64,000 nt of DNA from Clostridiaceae bacterium (GCA_910575795.1 CAJTGE010000016.1:62001-126000), one strand, 5' to 3'. Positions 9,561 to 18,533 are shown, counted from the first letter of the stretch. Numbers and translations: made by a program. Notes: a model not told the origin generated them from the sequence alone.

Positions 9561-9594
9561 ATGCCGGCAGCCCGGGGAACCGGGCTGCCGGCAT
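9561..9594 (+). terminator. Strong hairpin after gltS
   Basis: A perfect 15-bp GC-rich stem with a GGAA loop, 11 bases after the gltS stop. There is no clear T-run after it, so it may act as an mRNA 3'-end stabiliser or a weak terminator rather than a classical intrinsic terminator. Confidence 0.6.
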
Positions 9595-9640
9595 GGTTGC
9601 TATAAACAAAAAATAATAACAATTATAACGTGATTTTTAC

Positions 9641-9669
9641 TTGCTTATCAGCGCGAAATGCGATATAAT
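9641..9669 (+). promoter_or_regulatory. gdhA promoter
   Basis: TTGCTT (9641-9646), a 17-base spacer and TATAAT (9664-9669) form a good sigma-A type promoter. The AT-rich leader to the gdhA start is about 125 bases, ending in AGGAGG (9787-9792) ten bases before the ATG. The GlnL-like direct repeat seen at gltS is not evident here. Confidence 0.7.
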
Positions 9670-9801
9670 CTAAGCAGATTAAAAAATTTCACAAAAATAA
9701 ATGAAATTAAAAAGATTTTTTGTCAAAAACATCTACATAGCGATTTCTTTTAGGCCGGTGAGATTTTTAAACACATTTATAAAAACAGGAGGTATTTAAC
9801 A

Positions 9802-11154
9802 ATGAGCCAGTATGTTGACAGAGTTCTTGCTGAACTCAAAGAGAAGAATGCGCATGAGGCGGAGTTCCTTCAGACCGCAGAGGAAGTTTTATCTTCTTTA
9901 GGTCCGGTTGTTGACGCTCATCCGGAGTACGAGAAAGTTGCTCTTCTTGAAAGAATGGTTGAGCCGGAGAGAACCATCGAATTCCGCGTTCCGTGGGTAG
10001 ACGACAACGGTCAGACACATGTAAACCGCGGTTACCGTGTACAGTTCAACGGCGCGATTGGACCGTACAAGGGAGGCTTACGTTTTGCTCCTTCTGTAAA
10101 CCTTTCCATCATGAAGTTCTTAGGCTTTGAGCAGACCTTCAAAAACAGCCTGACAACCCTTCCGATGGGCGGCGCAAAGGGCGGTTCTGACTTTGATCCG
10201 AACGGCAGAAGCGATGCAGAGGTTATGAGATTCTGCCAGTCCTTCATGACAGAATTATATCGTCACATCGGTCCGGACATTGATATCCCGGCCGGCGACC
10301 TTGGCGTTGGCGCTCGTGAGATTGGTTACATGTACGGCCAGTACCGCAAGATCAGAGGCGCATTCGAGAACGGAACCATCACAGGTAAGGGAATGTCCTT
10401 CGGCGGATCCCTGATTCGTCCGGAAGCAACCGGTTACGGCGCAGTTTACTATGTAGAAGCTGTTATGAAGCACGAGAACGATACGCTGGCAGGCAAGACG
10501 GTTGCTCTGGCAGGTTTCGGCAACGTGGCATGGGGCGCTGCAAAGAAGCTGGCTGAGTTAGGCGCTAAGGCTGTTACACTGTCTGGCCCGGATGGATACA
10601 TCTACGATCCGGACGGCGTTACGACCGAAGAGAAGATCGAGTACATGCTTGAGATGAGAGCATCCGGCCGCAATAAGGTTCAGGATTACGCAGACAAGTT
10701 CGGCGTACAGTTCTTCCCGGGTGAGAAGCCGTGGGGCCAGAAGGTTGACATCATCATGCCGTGCGCAACTCAGAATGATGTTGACATGGAGCAGGCAAAG
10801 AGAATCGTTGCCAACAATATCAAATACTACATCGAAGTAGCGAACATGCCGACCACCAACGAGGCTCTGAAGTTCTTAATGGATCAGCCGAACATGGTAG
10901 TAGCTCCTTCCAAGGCTGTAAACGCAGGCGGCGTTCTTGTATCCGGTCTTGAGATGAGCCAGAACAGCGAGAGATACTCCTGGACTGCTGAAGAAGTTGA
11001 CACGAAGCTTCACCAGATCATGACAGGTATCCATGACGGTTCCGCAGCCGCTGCTGAGAAATACGGCTTAGGCTACAACCTGGTAGCCGGCGCTAACATC
11101 GTTGGTTTCCAGAAGGTTGCTGACGCTATGATGGCACAGGGGATCTGCTGGTAA
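9802..11154 (+). CDS. gdhA: NAD-type glutamate dehydrogenase
   Basis: 450 residues, the length of bacterial hexameric GDH. Catalytic landmarks are visible: GPYKGGLRFAPSV (substrate lysine region), LPMGGAKGGSDFDP with the catalytic lysine, PAGDLGVGAREIGYMYGQY, and the nucleotide-binding loop ALAGFGNVAWGAA. It matches my memory of the [Clostridium] symbiosum enzyme almost residue for residue, including MSxYVDRV at the start and VGFQKVADAMMAQG near the end. It converts glutamate to 2-oxoglutarate and ammonia with NAD+, or the reverse. Its own promoter and strong SD suggest high expression. Codon use is even more biased than in neighbouring genes, also suggesting abundance. A D-2-hydroxyacid dehydrogenase gene follows. 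Confidence 0.97.
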   Translation: MSQYVDRVLAELKEKNAHEAEFLQTAEEVLSSLGPVVDAHPEYEKVALLERMVEPERTIEFRVPWVDDNGQTHVNRGYRVQFNGAIGPYKGGLRFAPSVNLSIMKFLGFEQTFKNSLTTLPMGGAKGGSDFDPNGRSDAEVMRFCQSFMTELYRHIGPDIDIPAGDLGVGAREIGYMYGQYRKIRGAFENGTITGKGMSFGGSLIRPEATGYGAVYYVEAVMKHENDTLAGKTVALAGFGNVAWGAAKKLAELGAKAVTLSGPDGYIYDPDGVTTEEKIEYMLEMRASGRNKVQDYADKFGVQFFPGEKPWGQKVDIIMPCATQNDVDMEQAKRIVANNIKYYIEVANMPTTNEALKFLMDQPNMVVAPSKAVNAGGVLVSGLEMSQNSERYSWTAEEVDTKLHQIMTGIHDGSAAAAEKYGLGYNLVAGANIVGFQKVADAMMAQGICW

Positions 11155-11241
11155 TTCGTAACGGACAGATGATCTGAGCTGTTGTATTCATCCGTAAAAG
11201 TGAAATACAGTAGCAGCAAATTATAGAGCAGTTATCTGAAT

Positions 11242-11305
11242 GAAAGGGCTGCTGCATTAAGGACAGAGTGCCCGCAGGCATGAGACTTAAGGCAGCGGCC
11301 CTTTC
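11242..11305 (+). promoter_or_regulatory. Long intercistronic hairpin between gdhA and the 2-hydroxyacid dehydrogenase gene
   Basis: Arms 11242-11261 and 11286-11305 pair over 20 bp with two mismatches. The loop (11262-11285) contains a smaller stem, TGCC/GGCA. There is no T-run after it, and the downstream RBS (AAAGGAG) begins about 15 bases later. It could attenuate transcription, mark an mRNA processing site, or set different levels of the two enzymes. Confidence 0.55.
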
Positions 11306-11337
11306 GGACAACATATCCTGAAAGGAGAATATAGATT

Positions 11338-12282
11338 ATGAATTGTCTGATTATTGACAAAGTGTACGCCGGCATCGCTGAGGAGCTCGGCAAATCCATG
11401 AACGTAAAGACAGCGGATCACCTTCCGTCCAGCAAGGAGCAGCTTCTGGCTGATATCGGCGAGGCAGATGTTCTGATCATGCGCGTGGATCCGAAGATTG
11501 ACAAGGAGATTCTGGACGCCGCCAAGAACTTAAAGGTAATCGGCGTTTGCTCTGTTGGCTTAAACCATATCGATATGGATTACGCAAAGGAAAAAGGAAT
11601 CCAGATCTTCAACGCTCCCGGCTTAAATGCCAACGCTGTGGCGGAGCTTACGATCTCCAAGATGCTTGATATCTCCCGCGGAACCTTTACAGCAAACTAT
11701 GATGTAAAAGTAAAGCATGAGTGGGACAAGTACAAATTCGAGGGCCGCGAGCTGCGCAACAAGACGCTGGGCGTAATGGGCTTTGGCCGTATCGGACGCC
11801 GTGTGGCGGAGCTGGGCCGTGCGTTTGGCATGACGATCGTTGCTTACGATCCGTTCTTAAAGCCCGAGGACTTTGAGAAAGAGAATGCAAAGGGCATGTC
11901 CATCGAAGAGCTTTTAAAGGTTGCTGATTTCGTATCCATCCATGTTCCGCTGACACCTGAGACAAAGGATCTGTTCAATGCAAAATCCATCGAAGGCATG
12001 AAGAACGACGCAGTGGTCCTGAACATGAGCCGCGGCGGTATCGTGAATGAGAAGGACATGTATGAGGCGTTAAAGGCCGGGAAGATTGGCGGCTATGCCA
12101 CAGACGTTATGGAGAACGAGCTGGCCGGCAGCGGCTTAACAGGCAATGACAGCTTCGCAAGCCCGCTGTTCGAGTGCGACAACTTTATTGTTTCTCCGCA
12201 CATCGGCGCACAGTCCGTTGACGCTTCCAAGGATATCGGACTTCATATTATTTCCAAAGTAAAAGAGGCTATGGGCCTGTAA
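11338..12282 (+). CDS. D-isomer 2-hydroxyacid dehydrogenase (candidate 2-hydroxyglutarate dehydrogenase)
   Basis: 314 residues. The NAD-binding domain has GVMGFGRIGRRVAELGRAFG. The catalytic triad of the D-2-hydroxyacid dehydrogenase family is visible: Arg in NMSRGGIV, an acidic residue in the DVMENE segment and His in SPHIGAQS. Family members include phosphoglycerate, lactate and 2-hydroxyglutarate dehydrogenases. Because the gene directly follows gdhA and precedes a terminator, I favour reduction of 2-oxoglutarate to (R)-2-hydroxyglutarate, the step after GDH in glutamate fermentation. A SerA-like role in serine synthesis is the main alternative. The rest of the hydroxyglutarate pathway (CoA transferase, dehydratase) is not in this window. 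Confidence 0.85.
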   Translation: MNCLIIDKVYAGIAEELGKSMNVKTADHLPSSKEQLLADIGEADVLIMRVDPKIDKEILDAAKNLKVIGVCSVGLNHIDMDYAKEKGIQIFNAPGLNANAVAELTISKMLDISRGTFTANYDVKVKHEWDKYKFEGRELRNKTLGVMGFGRIGRRVAELGRAFGMTIVAYDPFLKPEDFEKENAKGMSIEELLKVADFVSIHVPLTPETKDLFNAKSIEGMKNDAVVLNMSRGGIVNEKDMYEALKAGKIGGYATDVMENELAGSGLTGNDSFASPLFECDNFIVSPHIGAQSVDASKDIGLHIISKVKEAMGL

Positions 12283-12289
12283 TACGTTT

Positions 12290-12340
12290 GTAACCGTTCA
12301 GACGGGCAGGAAGGCGCCTCGTCTGAACGGTTACTTTTTT
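12290..12340 (+). terminator. Intrinsic terminator after the 2-hydroxyacid dehydrogenase gene
   Basis: A perfect 15-bp stem (12290-12304 with 12320-12334) is followed by a run of Ts (12335-12340), eight bases after the stop codon. The stem sequence GTAACCGTTCAGACG belongs to a palindrome family found at five other places in the backbone of this window. Confidence 0.9.
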
Positions 12341-12559
12341 GCCCAAAGAGCGGCTCCTGTCAGGAAAAGGACAGGGGCCGTTTTTCCTGACTAAAATTAT
12401 TCCCAATGAATTTGTATAGAGCCATAATTTTCGACAAAATTTGTGCTCTAATAGCTATAAATTTCACAAAATTGAAATAAACAATGTAGAATCATGTCTG
12501 ATAATAAAGGTTTGAAGTGTTAAAAAATGGATAAGATTTAAAAAATTCATAATTTATGG

Positions 12560-12588
12560 TTGCGTTTTTTGAAAAGAAAGCGTATAAT
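12560..12588 (+). promoter_or_regulatory. Promoter of the TAXI-TRAP operon
   Basis: TTGCGT (12560-12565), a 17-base spacer and TATAAT (12583-12588), 86 bases before the TAXI gene. The stretch 12390-12560 between the upstream terminator and this promoter is very AT-rich and holds no gene. The short open frame 12556-12804 starts inside the promoter and is not coding. Confidence 0.65.
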
Positions 12589-12673
12589 GTGGACTGTTAT
12601 AATTCTCCGTGGCAGATGAAACAGATTGCTTTGGTGAATGTTTTAACAATCTTTTTAGAGGAGGAACCAGATT

Positions 12674-13735
12674 ATGAAAAAAAGATTTACGGCAATTGCG
12701 GCATTGGCCGTGGCGGCAGCCATGAGCCTGACAGCATGTACGCAGTCACAGAACGCGGCTCCGGAGACACAGGCCGCTGCGGAGACAGCAGCGCAGGGCA
12801 GTGAGGATAAGGCGGAGGAATCGGCTCCGGCTCCGGCTCCGGCGCCTTCAGCGGACGCGGTGAGCTTAAAGATGGCGACCGGCGGCACGACAGGTACATA
12901 CTATGCCTACGGCGGCGTGATCGCGAATATTTTGAACGGCAAGCTTGGAAGCCTTCAGTTAAATGTACAGTCTACCGGCGCTTCCAAGGCGAATATTTTC
13001 CTGATTGACGACGGTGAGGCGGATGTGGCGATCGTGCAGAACGACGTTATGGACTATGCCTCCAAGGGAACGGATCTGTTTGAGGAGGACGGCGCGATCG
13101 AATCCTTTTCCGCAGGCGCGGCGCTCTATGCGGAGGTTTGCCAGATCATTTCTTCCGGAGATATCAAATCCGTTGAGGATTTAAAGGGTAAGAGAGTGTC
13201 TGTGGGCGACGCAGGTTCCGGCGTGGAATTCAATGCGCGTCAGATTCTGAACGCTTATGGCATCAGCTTTGATGATATTGAGGTAAATAACTTAGGCTTT
13301 GGCGACTCTGCCGACGCGTTAAAGGACGGCAAGATCGACGCGTTCTTCTGTACGGCGGGCGCTCCGACCACGGCAATCACAGAGCTTGCGACCACGAATT
13401 CCATCAATCTTCTCGGGATTGACGACGAGCATGCGGCTGCGCTGCAGAACGATTATGCGTTCTATACCCAGTATACGATTCCGGGCGGAACGTACAAGGG
13501 CGTTGATGACGATGTGGTGACTGTAGCGGTTAAGGCTACCCTGATCGTATCTGACAAGCTGAGCGAGGATGTGGTTTATGATCTGGTAAAGGGTCTTTTT
13601 GACAATAAGGATGCGATCACAGCGGGCCATGCCAAGGGCGCGGAGCTGGATCCGGCTTATGCAGTGGACGGCATCTCCGTTAAATTCCATCCGGGTGCAG
13701 AGAAATACTTTAAAGAGGCGGGTGTACTGCAATAA
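12674..13735 (+). CDS. TAXI-family TRAP transporter solute-binding lipoprotein
   Basis: 353 residues with a lipoprotein signal peptide ending in the lipobox LTAC (Cys near residue 17) and a low-complexity Ala/Glu/Pro linker to about residue 60. The mature part starts with KMATGGTTGTYYAYGGVIAN, the hallmark of TAXI (TRAP-associated extracytoplasmic immunogenic) binding proteins, and continues with VGDAGSGVEFNARQIL. It captures a solute outside the membrane for the TRAP permease two genes downstream. TAXI systems often carry glutamate or related dicarboxylates, but the ligand cannot be read here. RBS GAGGAGG is seven bases upstream. First gene of a three-gene operon. Confidence 0.92.
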   Translation: MKKRFTAIAALAVAAAMSLTACTQSQNAAPETQAAAETAAQGSEDKAEESAPAPAPAPSADAVSLKMATGGTTGTYYAYGGVIANILNGKLGSLQLNVQSTGASKANIFLIDDGEADVAIVQNDVMDYASKGTDLFEEDGAIESFSAGAALYAEVCQIISSGDIKSVEDLKGKRVSVGDAGSGVEFNARQILNAYGISFDDIEVNNLGFGDSADALKDGKIDAFFCTAGAPTTAITELATTNSINLLGIDDEHAAALQNDYAFYTQYTIPGGTYKGVDDDVVTVAVKATLIVSDKLSEDVVYDLVKGLFDNKDAITAGHAKGAELDPAYAVDGISVKFHPGAEKYFKEAGVLQ

Positions 13736-13752
13736 AACGCCTGCAAATCCAT

Positions 13753-14235
13753 ATGGGCAAAGGAGCTGTAGCTGCAATAATAGTTGTTATTATTGCAGCT
13801 ATTCTCACTTTTTCGGCGGTGTGCCGCAGAGGCTGGTATCTGACGCTCCGGGATGGGGATACAAAAGAGGTATACGCCAGGTACAGGGTGGAGGAAGGGG
13901 ATGAATTTTCGGTTTCCTTTATCCATTCGGTCAACAAGAGCCCTTTGATTGACGTATATCAGATTCGGGGACACGCGATCTATGTGGTGCGGACGATCTA
14001 TTACGGCTTTGGGGCGGGCGTCCAGACGGAGCTGGAGGATGGGCAGACGCTGGCCTACGGGGAGGACGGGGCGATGATTGTTTCCGGTTTTGACCGGGAA
14101 ATGCCCCATCTGTCTTATATTGTGGGAACGGTTTCGGATCATATGCTTACAGTCCATGGGAAAGAGATTAGCTTGAGGGAAGTATGCGGCAGGAATTCCA
14201 CTGTGGAATTTACCTGTGAATTCCGGCAGTATTGA
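13753..14235 (+). CDS. DUF1850 protein of the TAXI-TRAP operon
   Basis: 160 residues with one N-terminal membrane anchor (VAAIIVVIIAAILTFSAVC) and an extracytoplasmic domain containing FIHSVNKSPLIDVYQI and YYGFGAGVQT, typical of DUF1850. Genes of this family commonly sit between TAXI binding proteins and their fused TRAP permeases, exactly as here, so it is probably an accessory of the transporter. Its biochemical role is unknown. The permease reading frame begins just after its stop, and the permease RBS overlaps the 3' end of this gene. Confidence 0.85.
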   Translation: MGKGAVAAIIVVIIAAILTFSAVCRRGWYLTLRDGDTKEVYARYRVEEGDEFSVSFIHSVNKSPLIDVYQIRGHAIYVVRTIYYGFGAGVQTELEDGQTLAYGEDGAMIVSGFDREMPHLSYIVGTVSDHMLTVHGKEISLREVCGRNSTVEFTCEFRQY

Positions 14236-14246
14236 TGGAGGTAGGG

Positions 14247-16208
14247 ATGAGTGATAAGAATAAGCTGAACGGGGCGGGGCCTGATACAGGCGCAGCGCCG
14301 GATACATCTGCCGGCACAGCGGCTGATGTGGATGAGATTATGAAAAAATATGACAGGGAATCGAATACGCGCGTATTTGAGGGTGTCCCGAGGGTGGTTA
14401 TCAAATATCTTCTGGCGGCGTTTTCCCTGCTGATGGTTTATATGAACCTGTTTGCGAACTGGGATGAGCGCGTGAGGCGGGCGTCCTTTGTGGGAATGGT
14501 AATTATTTTTGCATTTCTCCTGTACCCGGCCAAAAAGGGCAGCGGGGCTGTGAGAACGAATTATGTGCCGTGGTACGATGTGCTTCTTATGGCTATCGGA
14601 AGCGGGAGCTTTTTCTATTACGTGGTGAATTTCAGCGCGATTATCAAGCATGCGACGCGTATTAACCAGGTGGAGATCATCCTGGGCGTGCTGGGCGTAC
14701 TGGTGCTGGTGGAGGCGTGCCGCCGGGTGGTGGGCCTTCCGATCCTGTGCGTGGCTACCTGTTTTGTGATCTATGCGTTTTCGACGGGCGCGAGCTTAAA
14801 GTCCATTGTGTATAACCTGTTCTACACAACAGGCGGGGTGATCGGCACGCCGATCGGCGTGTGCTCCACGTATATCGTGCTGTTTATTTTGTTCGGCGCG
14901 TTTCTGGAGGTGACAGGGATCTCGGAGTTTTTCATCCAGGTTGCAAACTCCATCGCAGGCGCGTCCTCGGGCGGCCCGGCCAAGGTGGCGGTTATCTCCA
15001 GCGCCCTGTGCGGGATGGTGTCCGGAAGCTCGGTTGCGAACACGGTGACGACCGGTTCTGTGACGATCCCCCTGATGAAAAAGACCGGTTACCGCGGCGA
15101 GTTTGCGGGCGCGGTGGAGGCGGCGGCCTCGACAGGAGGGCAGATCATGCCGCCGATCATGGGCGCGGCCGCGTTTCTGATGGCTGAGATGGTCGGCGTG
15201 CAGTACGGCGTGATTGCGGTCAAGGCGATCCTTCCGGCATTTTTATATTTCCTGGGAATCTTTATTATGGTTCACTTAGAGGCGAAACGGCTGGGGTTAA
15301 AGGGCCTTAGTAAGGAGGAGCTGCCGAAGTTCGGGCATCTGATCCTCACAAAGGGCTTTCTCCTGCTCCCGCTGATTATCCTGGTGGTTATGGTCATGAA
15401 GGGATTTACCATGTCGCGCTCCGCGGTGATTGCCACGTTTGTGGCCATTGCGGTGAGTATGATCCGCAAGGAGACAAGGATGAATTTCGACGGATTTGTG
15501 ACAGCCCTTGAGAACGGCGCGAAGAATACGCTGTCTGTGGCGATTGCCTGCGGAATTGCGGGTATCATCGCCGGCGTGGTTACCATGACAGGGCTGGGGC
15601 AGATCCTGATCTCCGCGATCGTGTCCGTGGCGGGCAATGTCACGCTGATCGCGCTTCTTCTGACCATGGTAACCTGCGTGGTGCTGGGCATGGGCGTGCC
15701 GACCACGGCGAATTATATCATCATGGCAACGACCTGCGCTCCGATCCTGGTGACGGGCATGCATATCGAGCCGATCGCGGCGCATATGTTTGTGTTCTAT
15801 TTCGGAATCGTGGCGGATATCACGCCTCCTGTGGCGCTGGCCGCGTATGCGGGCTCGGCGATTGCGAAGTCGAATCCGATGCGGACGGCGTTAAATGCCT
15901 CGAAGCTGGCCATCGCGGCCTTCATCGTGCCGTATATCTTTGCTCTGAATCCGGCGATGCTGTTTATTGATACAACGGCGGCCGGGGTGGTGATGATTGT
16001 GGTGACCTCGATTGTGGGGCTGTTCGGCGTGTCAGCCGGGCTGGAAGGCTTTATGATGGCGGATATGCCGATGTGGCAGAGGATCCTTTCGGTGATTGGC
16101 GGGCTGATGCTGATCTATCCGGGGAATCTGACGGATATTCTGGGCGTGGCGATCGTCGGGGTGGTGCTGGCGATGCAGGTTTCGGCCAGGAGGAAGGCGG
16201 CTGCATAG
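14247..16208 (+). CDS. Fused TRAP transporter permease (DctQM-type 4TM/12TM fusion)
   Basis: About 654 residues with many hydrophobic segments. The small-subunit (4TM) part covers roughly residues 50-180 and the large DctM-like part the rest, with motifs VSGSSVANTVTTGSVTIPLMKK, split here by residues, and GQIMPPIMGAAAFLMAE and GMGVPTTANYIIMATTCAP. It moves the TAXI-bound solute across the membrane, driven by an ion gradient. I start it at ATG 14247 because GGAGG (14237-14241) is correctly spaced; TTG 14232 and ATG 14235 are in-frame alternatives. Last gene of the operon; a long hairpin follows. Confidence 0.92.
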   Translation: MSDKNKLNGAGPDTGAAPDTSAGTAADVDEIMKKYDRESNTRVFEGVPRVVIKYLLAAFSLLMVYMNLFANWDERVRRASFVGMVIIFAFLLYPAKKGSGAVRTNYVPWYDVLLMAIGSGSFFYYVVNFSAIIKHATRINQVEIILGVLGVLVLVEACRRVVGLPILCVATCFVIYAFSTGASLKSIVYNLFYTTGGVIGTPIGVCSTYIVLFILFGAFLEVTGISEFFIQVANSIAGASSGGPAKVAVISSALCGMVSGSSVANTVTTGSVTIPLMKKTGYRGEFAGAVEAAASTGGQIMPPIMGAAAFLMAEMVGVQYGVIAVKAILPAFLYFLGIFIMVHLEAKRLGLKGLSKEELPKFGHLILTKGFLLLPLIILVVMVMKGFTMSRSAVIATFVAIAVSMIRKETRMNFDGFVTALENGAKNTLSVAIACGIAGIIAGVVTMTGLGQILISAIVSVAGNVTLIALLLTMVTCVVLGMGVPTTANYIIMATTCAPILVTGMHIEPIAAHMFVFYFGIVADITPPVALAAYAGSAIAKSNPMRTALNASKLAIAAFIVPYIFALNPAMLFIDTTAAGVVMIVVTSIVGLFGVSAGLEGFMMADMPMWQRILSVIGGLMLIYPGNLTDILGVAIVGVVLAMQVSARRKAAA

Positions 16209-16218
16209 AAGAGATATG

Positions 16219-16309
16219 TTCCGAAGGATTAAGCTAATGCTATGATACCGGGGTCAAAAGACCTTTTGGCCCCAACATCATGCTGTGGTATTAGCTTAAT
16301 CCTTCGGAA
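16219..16309. repeat. Long inverted repeat / hairpin after the TRAP operon
   Basis: Perfect 20-bp arms (16219-16238 and 16290-16309) enclose a second stem (GGGGTCAAAAG with CTTTTGGCCCC, one mismatch) and short pairing between them. It begins 11 bases after the permease stop. There is no T-run outside the large stem, so it may be an mRNA end structure or a dispersed palindrome. The 119 bases up to 16428 are AT-rich without visible signals. Confidence 0.65.
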
Positions 16310-16428
16310 ATATATGGAATCAATATTTCTTCAAAACCGCCAGCCGTTTTGCCACTTCCATGATTATCACCCTTCCAAGAATATGAATTTTAATTTTCTT
16401 TACATTATCCATTCATGGCCCTCTCATC

Positions 16429-17145
16429 TTATCTGACACATTCCAGGTACTCGCCCAGCGCTTTTAAGGAGCGGTTTACAACGAGCTCTTCCGGGAAATC
16501 GACTTCCGCAAGCAATGCGGCGGCCTGCTCATGGCATCCGGCGTCGGCGGCGCAGTGAGAATCGCTGCCCAGGATAACCGCCGTATTATACCTGCGGCAG
16601 AGCTTAAGCATCGTGTAATAATTTTCACGCGCGCCGGGCCTTGGCGATCCGGGCTTTAAGGAGCTGTTATTGACTTCAAGAAGGACATGATGTTCTTTTG
16701 CCGCTTTTACAAGGCTTTCATAGTCCAGCGGAATCCGGCTGTTGTCGGGATGGCCGATAATCTGAACATACGGGTTTTCCATGGCCCCGATCAGAGCGGC
16801 CGTATTCTCTTCCTTTGTGCCAATCTCATAGCAGAGATCATGGATACTGGCAATGCCATAATCCAGACGCTTCTGCAGCCACCTCTTCAAATCGACGTTT
16901 CCCTGATAATCTATAATATTCAGTTCACACCCCATGATCAGGCGTATTCCGAAAAGTTCACGCGGAATCGCTTTAAAATTGCAGAAATACATCTCATGGC
17001 AGCTCCCGGGCATGGCCGGCGCGTGATCGGAGGAGCCGAAAAGCGTAAGCCCGCGGCCGGCGGCGGCGCGGACCATCTCATAAAGCGTGTTGTATGCGTG
17101 GCCGCTGGCGATGGTGTGGGTATGTATGTCAAGGATATCGTTCAT
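16429..17145 (-). CDS. PHP-domain phosphatase (YcdX-like)
   Basis: 238 residues. PHP metal ligands are visible in order: DIHTHT at residues 6-11, SSDHAP, CELN, SIHD, GHPDNS and the C-terminal DSHCA. This fits a trinuclear metal-dependent phosphoesterase of the YcdX type. The substrate is unknown. RBS AGGAGG lies 5-10 bases before ATG 17145. It is transcribed opposite to its neighbours and alone, facing the TRAP operon end. Confidence 0.88.
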   Translation of the reverse strand: MNDILDIHTHTIASGHAYNTLYEMVRAAAGRGLTLFGSSDHAPAMPGSCHEMYFCNFKAIPRELFGIRLIMGCELNIIDYQGNVDLKRWLQKRLDYGIASIHDLCYEIGTKEENTAALIGAMENPYVQIIGHPDNSRIPLDYESLVKAAKEHHVLLEVNNSSLKPGSPRPGARENYYTMLKLCRRYNTAVILGSDSHCAADAGCHEQAAALLAEVDFPEELVVNRSLKALGEYLECVR

Positions 17146-17267
17146 GTTAGCAGTACCTCCTTTGTGTTATGGATCAGATCAATGTAGTTGTGATTCGCGG
17201 ATTAACCGGATGTGATTTGTAAGCGATTATCAGCGTGGGGAGTCGTGGGAAGGCCGCCCGGGACAGG

Positions 17268-17312
17268 TTCCATATCCAACAGAACCGCGCTCCCGCCCGG
17301 AGAAAAGCGCAG
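17268..17312 (+). repeat. Dispersed repeat, copy 1 (TTCCATATCCAACAG family)
   Basis: This 45-base stretch matches, with few differences, the reverse complement of 40295-40340. Shared blocks are TTCCATATCCAACAG, CGCTCCCGC and CGGAGAAAAGCGCAG. It lies in the 369-base gap between the PHP gene and the S1 gene. The rest of the gap (17313-17500) is AT-rich near 17370-17450 and holds no gene that I can see. Confidence 0.65.
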
Positions 17313-17514
17313 CGGGGCTTCGTCGGATATACCGCCTGCTTCCGGCGGCATTTTCACGGCTCTGCAGCAACATAAATATAATAATATCATAAATTTTTGC
17401 ATAAAACTATAGAATTATAAGATGGGATATGGTTAAATAGAGATATTGCCCGCAACCGCCGCCCACCGATCCGGCAGGTTATGGGTTCAGTAAATCGCTA
17501 AGGAGGTACGATAC

Positions 17515-18459
17515 ATGACAGAACATAAAGCAGAAGACATAACGCCCACAGATTCAACAGGCATCCCGGCAGAGACGATGGCCGACTATGCGGAGGAACT
17601 GGAAGCTTCATTTAAAAAGGTAAAGGAAGGGGACATCCTGACAGGAACCGTGGTCGGGGTGACGGATACGCAGGTGCTTCTGGATCTGAAATATTACGCG
17701 GAAGGGATTATTGACAAGGAGAATTTGAGCAATGATCCGGATTTTGATATGAAACGGGAGATCCATCCGGGGGATGAGATCACGGCTACAGTGCTGCGGC
17801 TGGACGACGGCGAGGGAAATCTGGTGCTTTCGAGGAAGGAAGCGAATGACAGGCTGGCGTGGGAGCGCCTGCGGGATATGCTGGAGGCGAGAACCATAGT
17901 CCCGGTGAAGGTGTCGGGCGTGGTGAACGGCGGCGTGATCGCAAAGCTGGAGGGCGTGCGGGGCTTTATCCCGGCTTCCCGGCTGGATGCCTCGTATGTG
18001 GAGGATCTGAATGAGTGGCTGGGAAAGACTGTGGAGGCCACGGTGATTACCGCGGACGAGGAGTCGGGGCGGCTGGTGCTTTCCGGCAGGGAGGCGGCCA
18101 GGGAGAAGGCGCTTGAGGAGAAGAATAAGCGCATCGCCAGATGCGAGGTCGGCGCGGTGATGGACGGGGTTGTGGAGACGATCAAGCCTTACGGCGCGTT
18201 TGTCAGCCTGGAAAACGGGCTGTCGGGCCTGGTTCATGTTTCACAGATCAGCAGGAACCGGATCAAGCATCCGGCGGCGGTGCTGAAAGAGGGGCAGCGC
18301 GTGACGGTAAAGATCATTTCCACGGAGAATCATAAGATAAGCCTGAGCATGAAGGCTGTGGAGCCGGATGAAGCGCCTGAGGACGAGGTGTTTGATTATC
18401 AGGGCGGCGGGGAGGCCACGACGGGCTTCGGCGAGCTTTTGAAGGGAATCAAACTGTAG
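17515..18459 (+). CDS. S1 RNA-binding domain protein (ribosomal protein S1 homologue)
   Basis: 314 residues with three S1 OB-fold domains: about residues 38-110 (VKEGDILTGTVVGVTDTQVL), 125-190 (VKVSGVVNGGVIAKLEGVRG) and 205-275 (VGAVMDGVVETIKPYGAFVS). Low-GC Gram-positive S1 homologues have three to four such domains, so the length is normal for the group. It probably binds mRNA and aids translation. Strong RBS AAGGAGG, nine bases before ATG. The alarmone synthetase gene follows about 75 bases downstream in the same direction. Confidence 0.9.
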   Translation: MTEHKAEDITPTDSTGIPAETMADYAEELEASFKKVKEGDILTGTVVGVTDTQVLLDLKYYAEGIIDKENLSNDPDFDMKREIHPGDEITATVLRLDDGEGNLVLSRKEANDRLAWERLRDMLEARTIVPVKVSGVVNGGVIAKLEGVRGFIPASRLDASYVEDLNEWLGKTVEATVITADEESGRLVLSGREAAREKALEEKNKRIARCEVGAVMDGVVETIKPYGAFVSLENGLSGLVHVSQISRNRIKHPAAVLKEGQRVTVKIISTENHKISLSMKAVEPDEAPEDEVFDYQGGGEATTGFGELLKGIKL

Positions 18460-18533
18460 CGTGGAGAGCGGTTCGATGTTTTAGGCTGTATGAACAGTTG
18501 CGGCGGGATACGCTTAGAAGGAGAGGGAAGGAA

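Noticed and set aside
9561..9594. Classical rho-independent terminator after gltS
   Set aside because: The stem is excellent but the expected T-run is absent, so I list it as a hairpin with lower confidence as a terminator.
12556..12804. 82-codon open frame overlapping the start of the TAXI gene
   Set aside because: It begins inside the promoter -35/-10 region and overlaps the signal-peptide region of the TAXI lipoprotein in another frame; no family traits.
17146..17514. Possible riboswitch upstream of the S1 gene
   Set aside because: The GC-rich part is explained by the dispersed repeat at 17268-17312; no known aptamer pattern was recognised.
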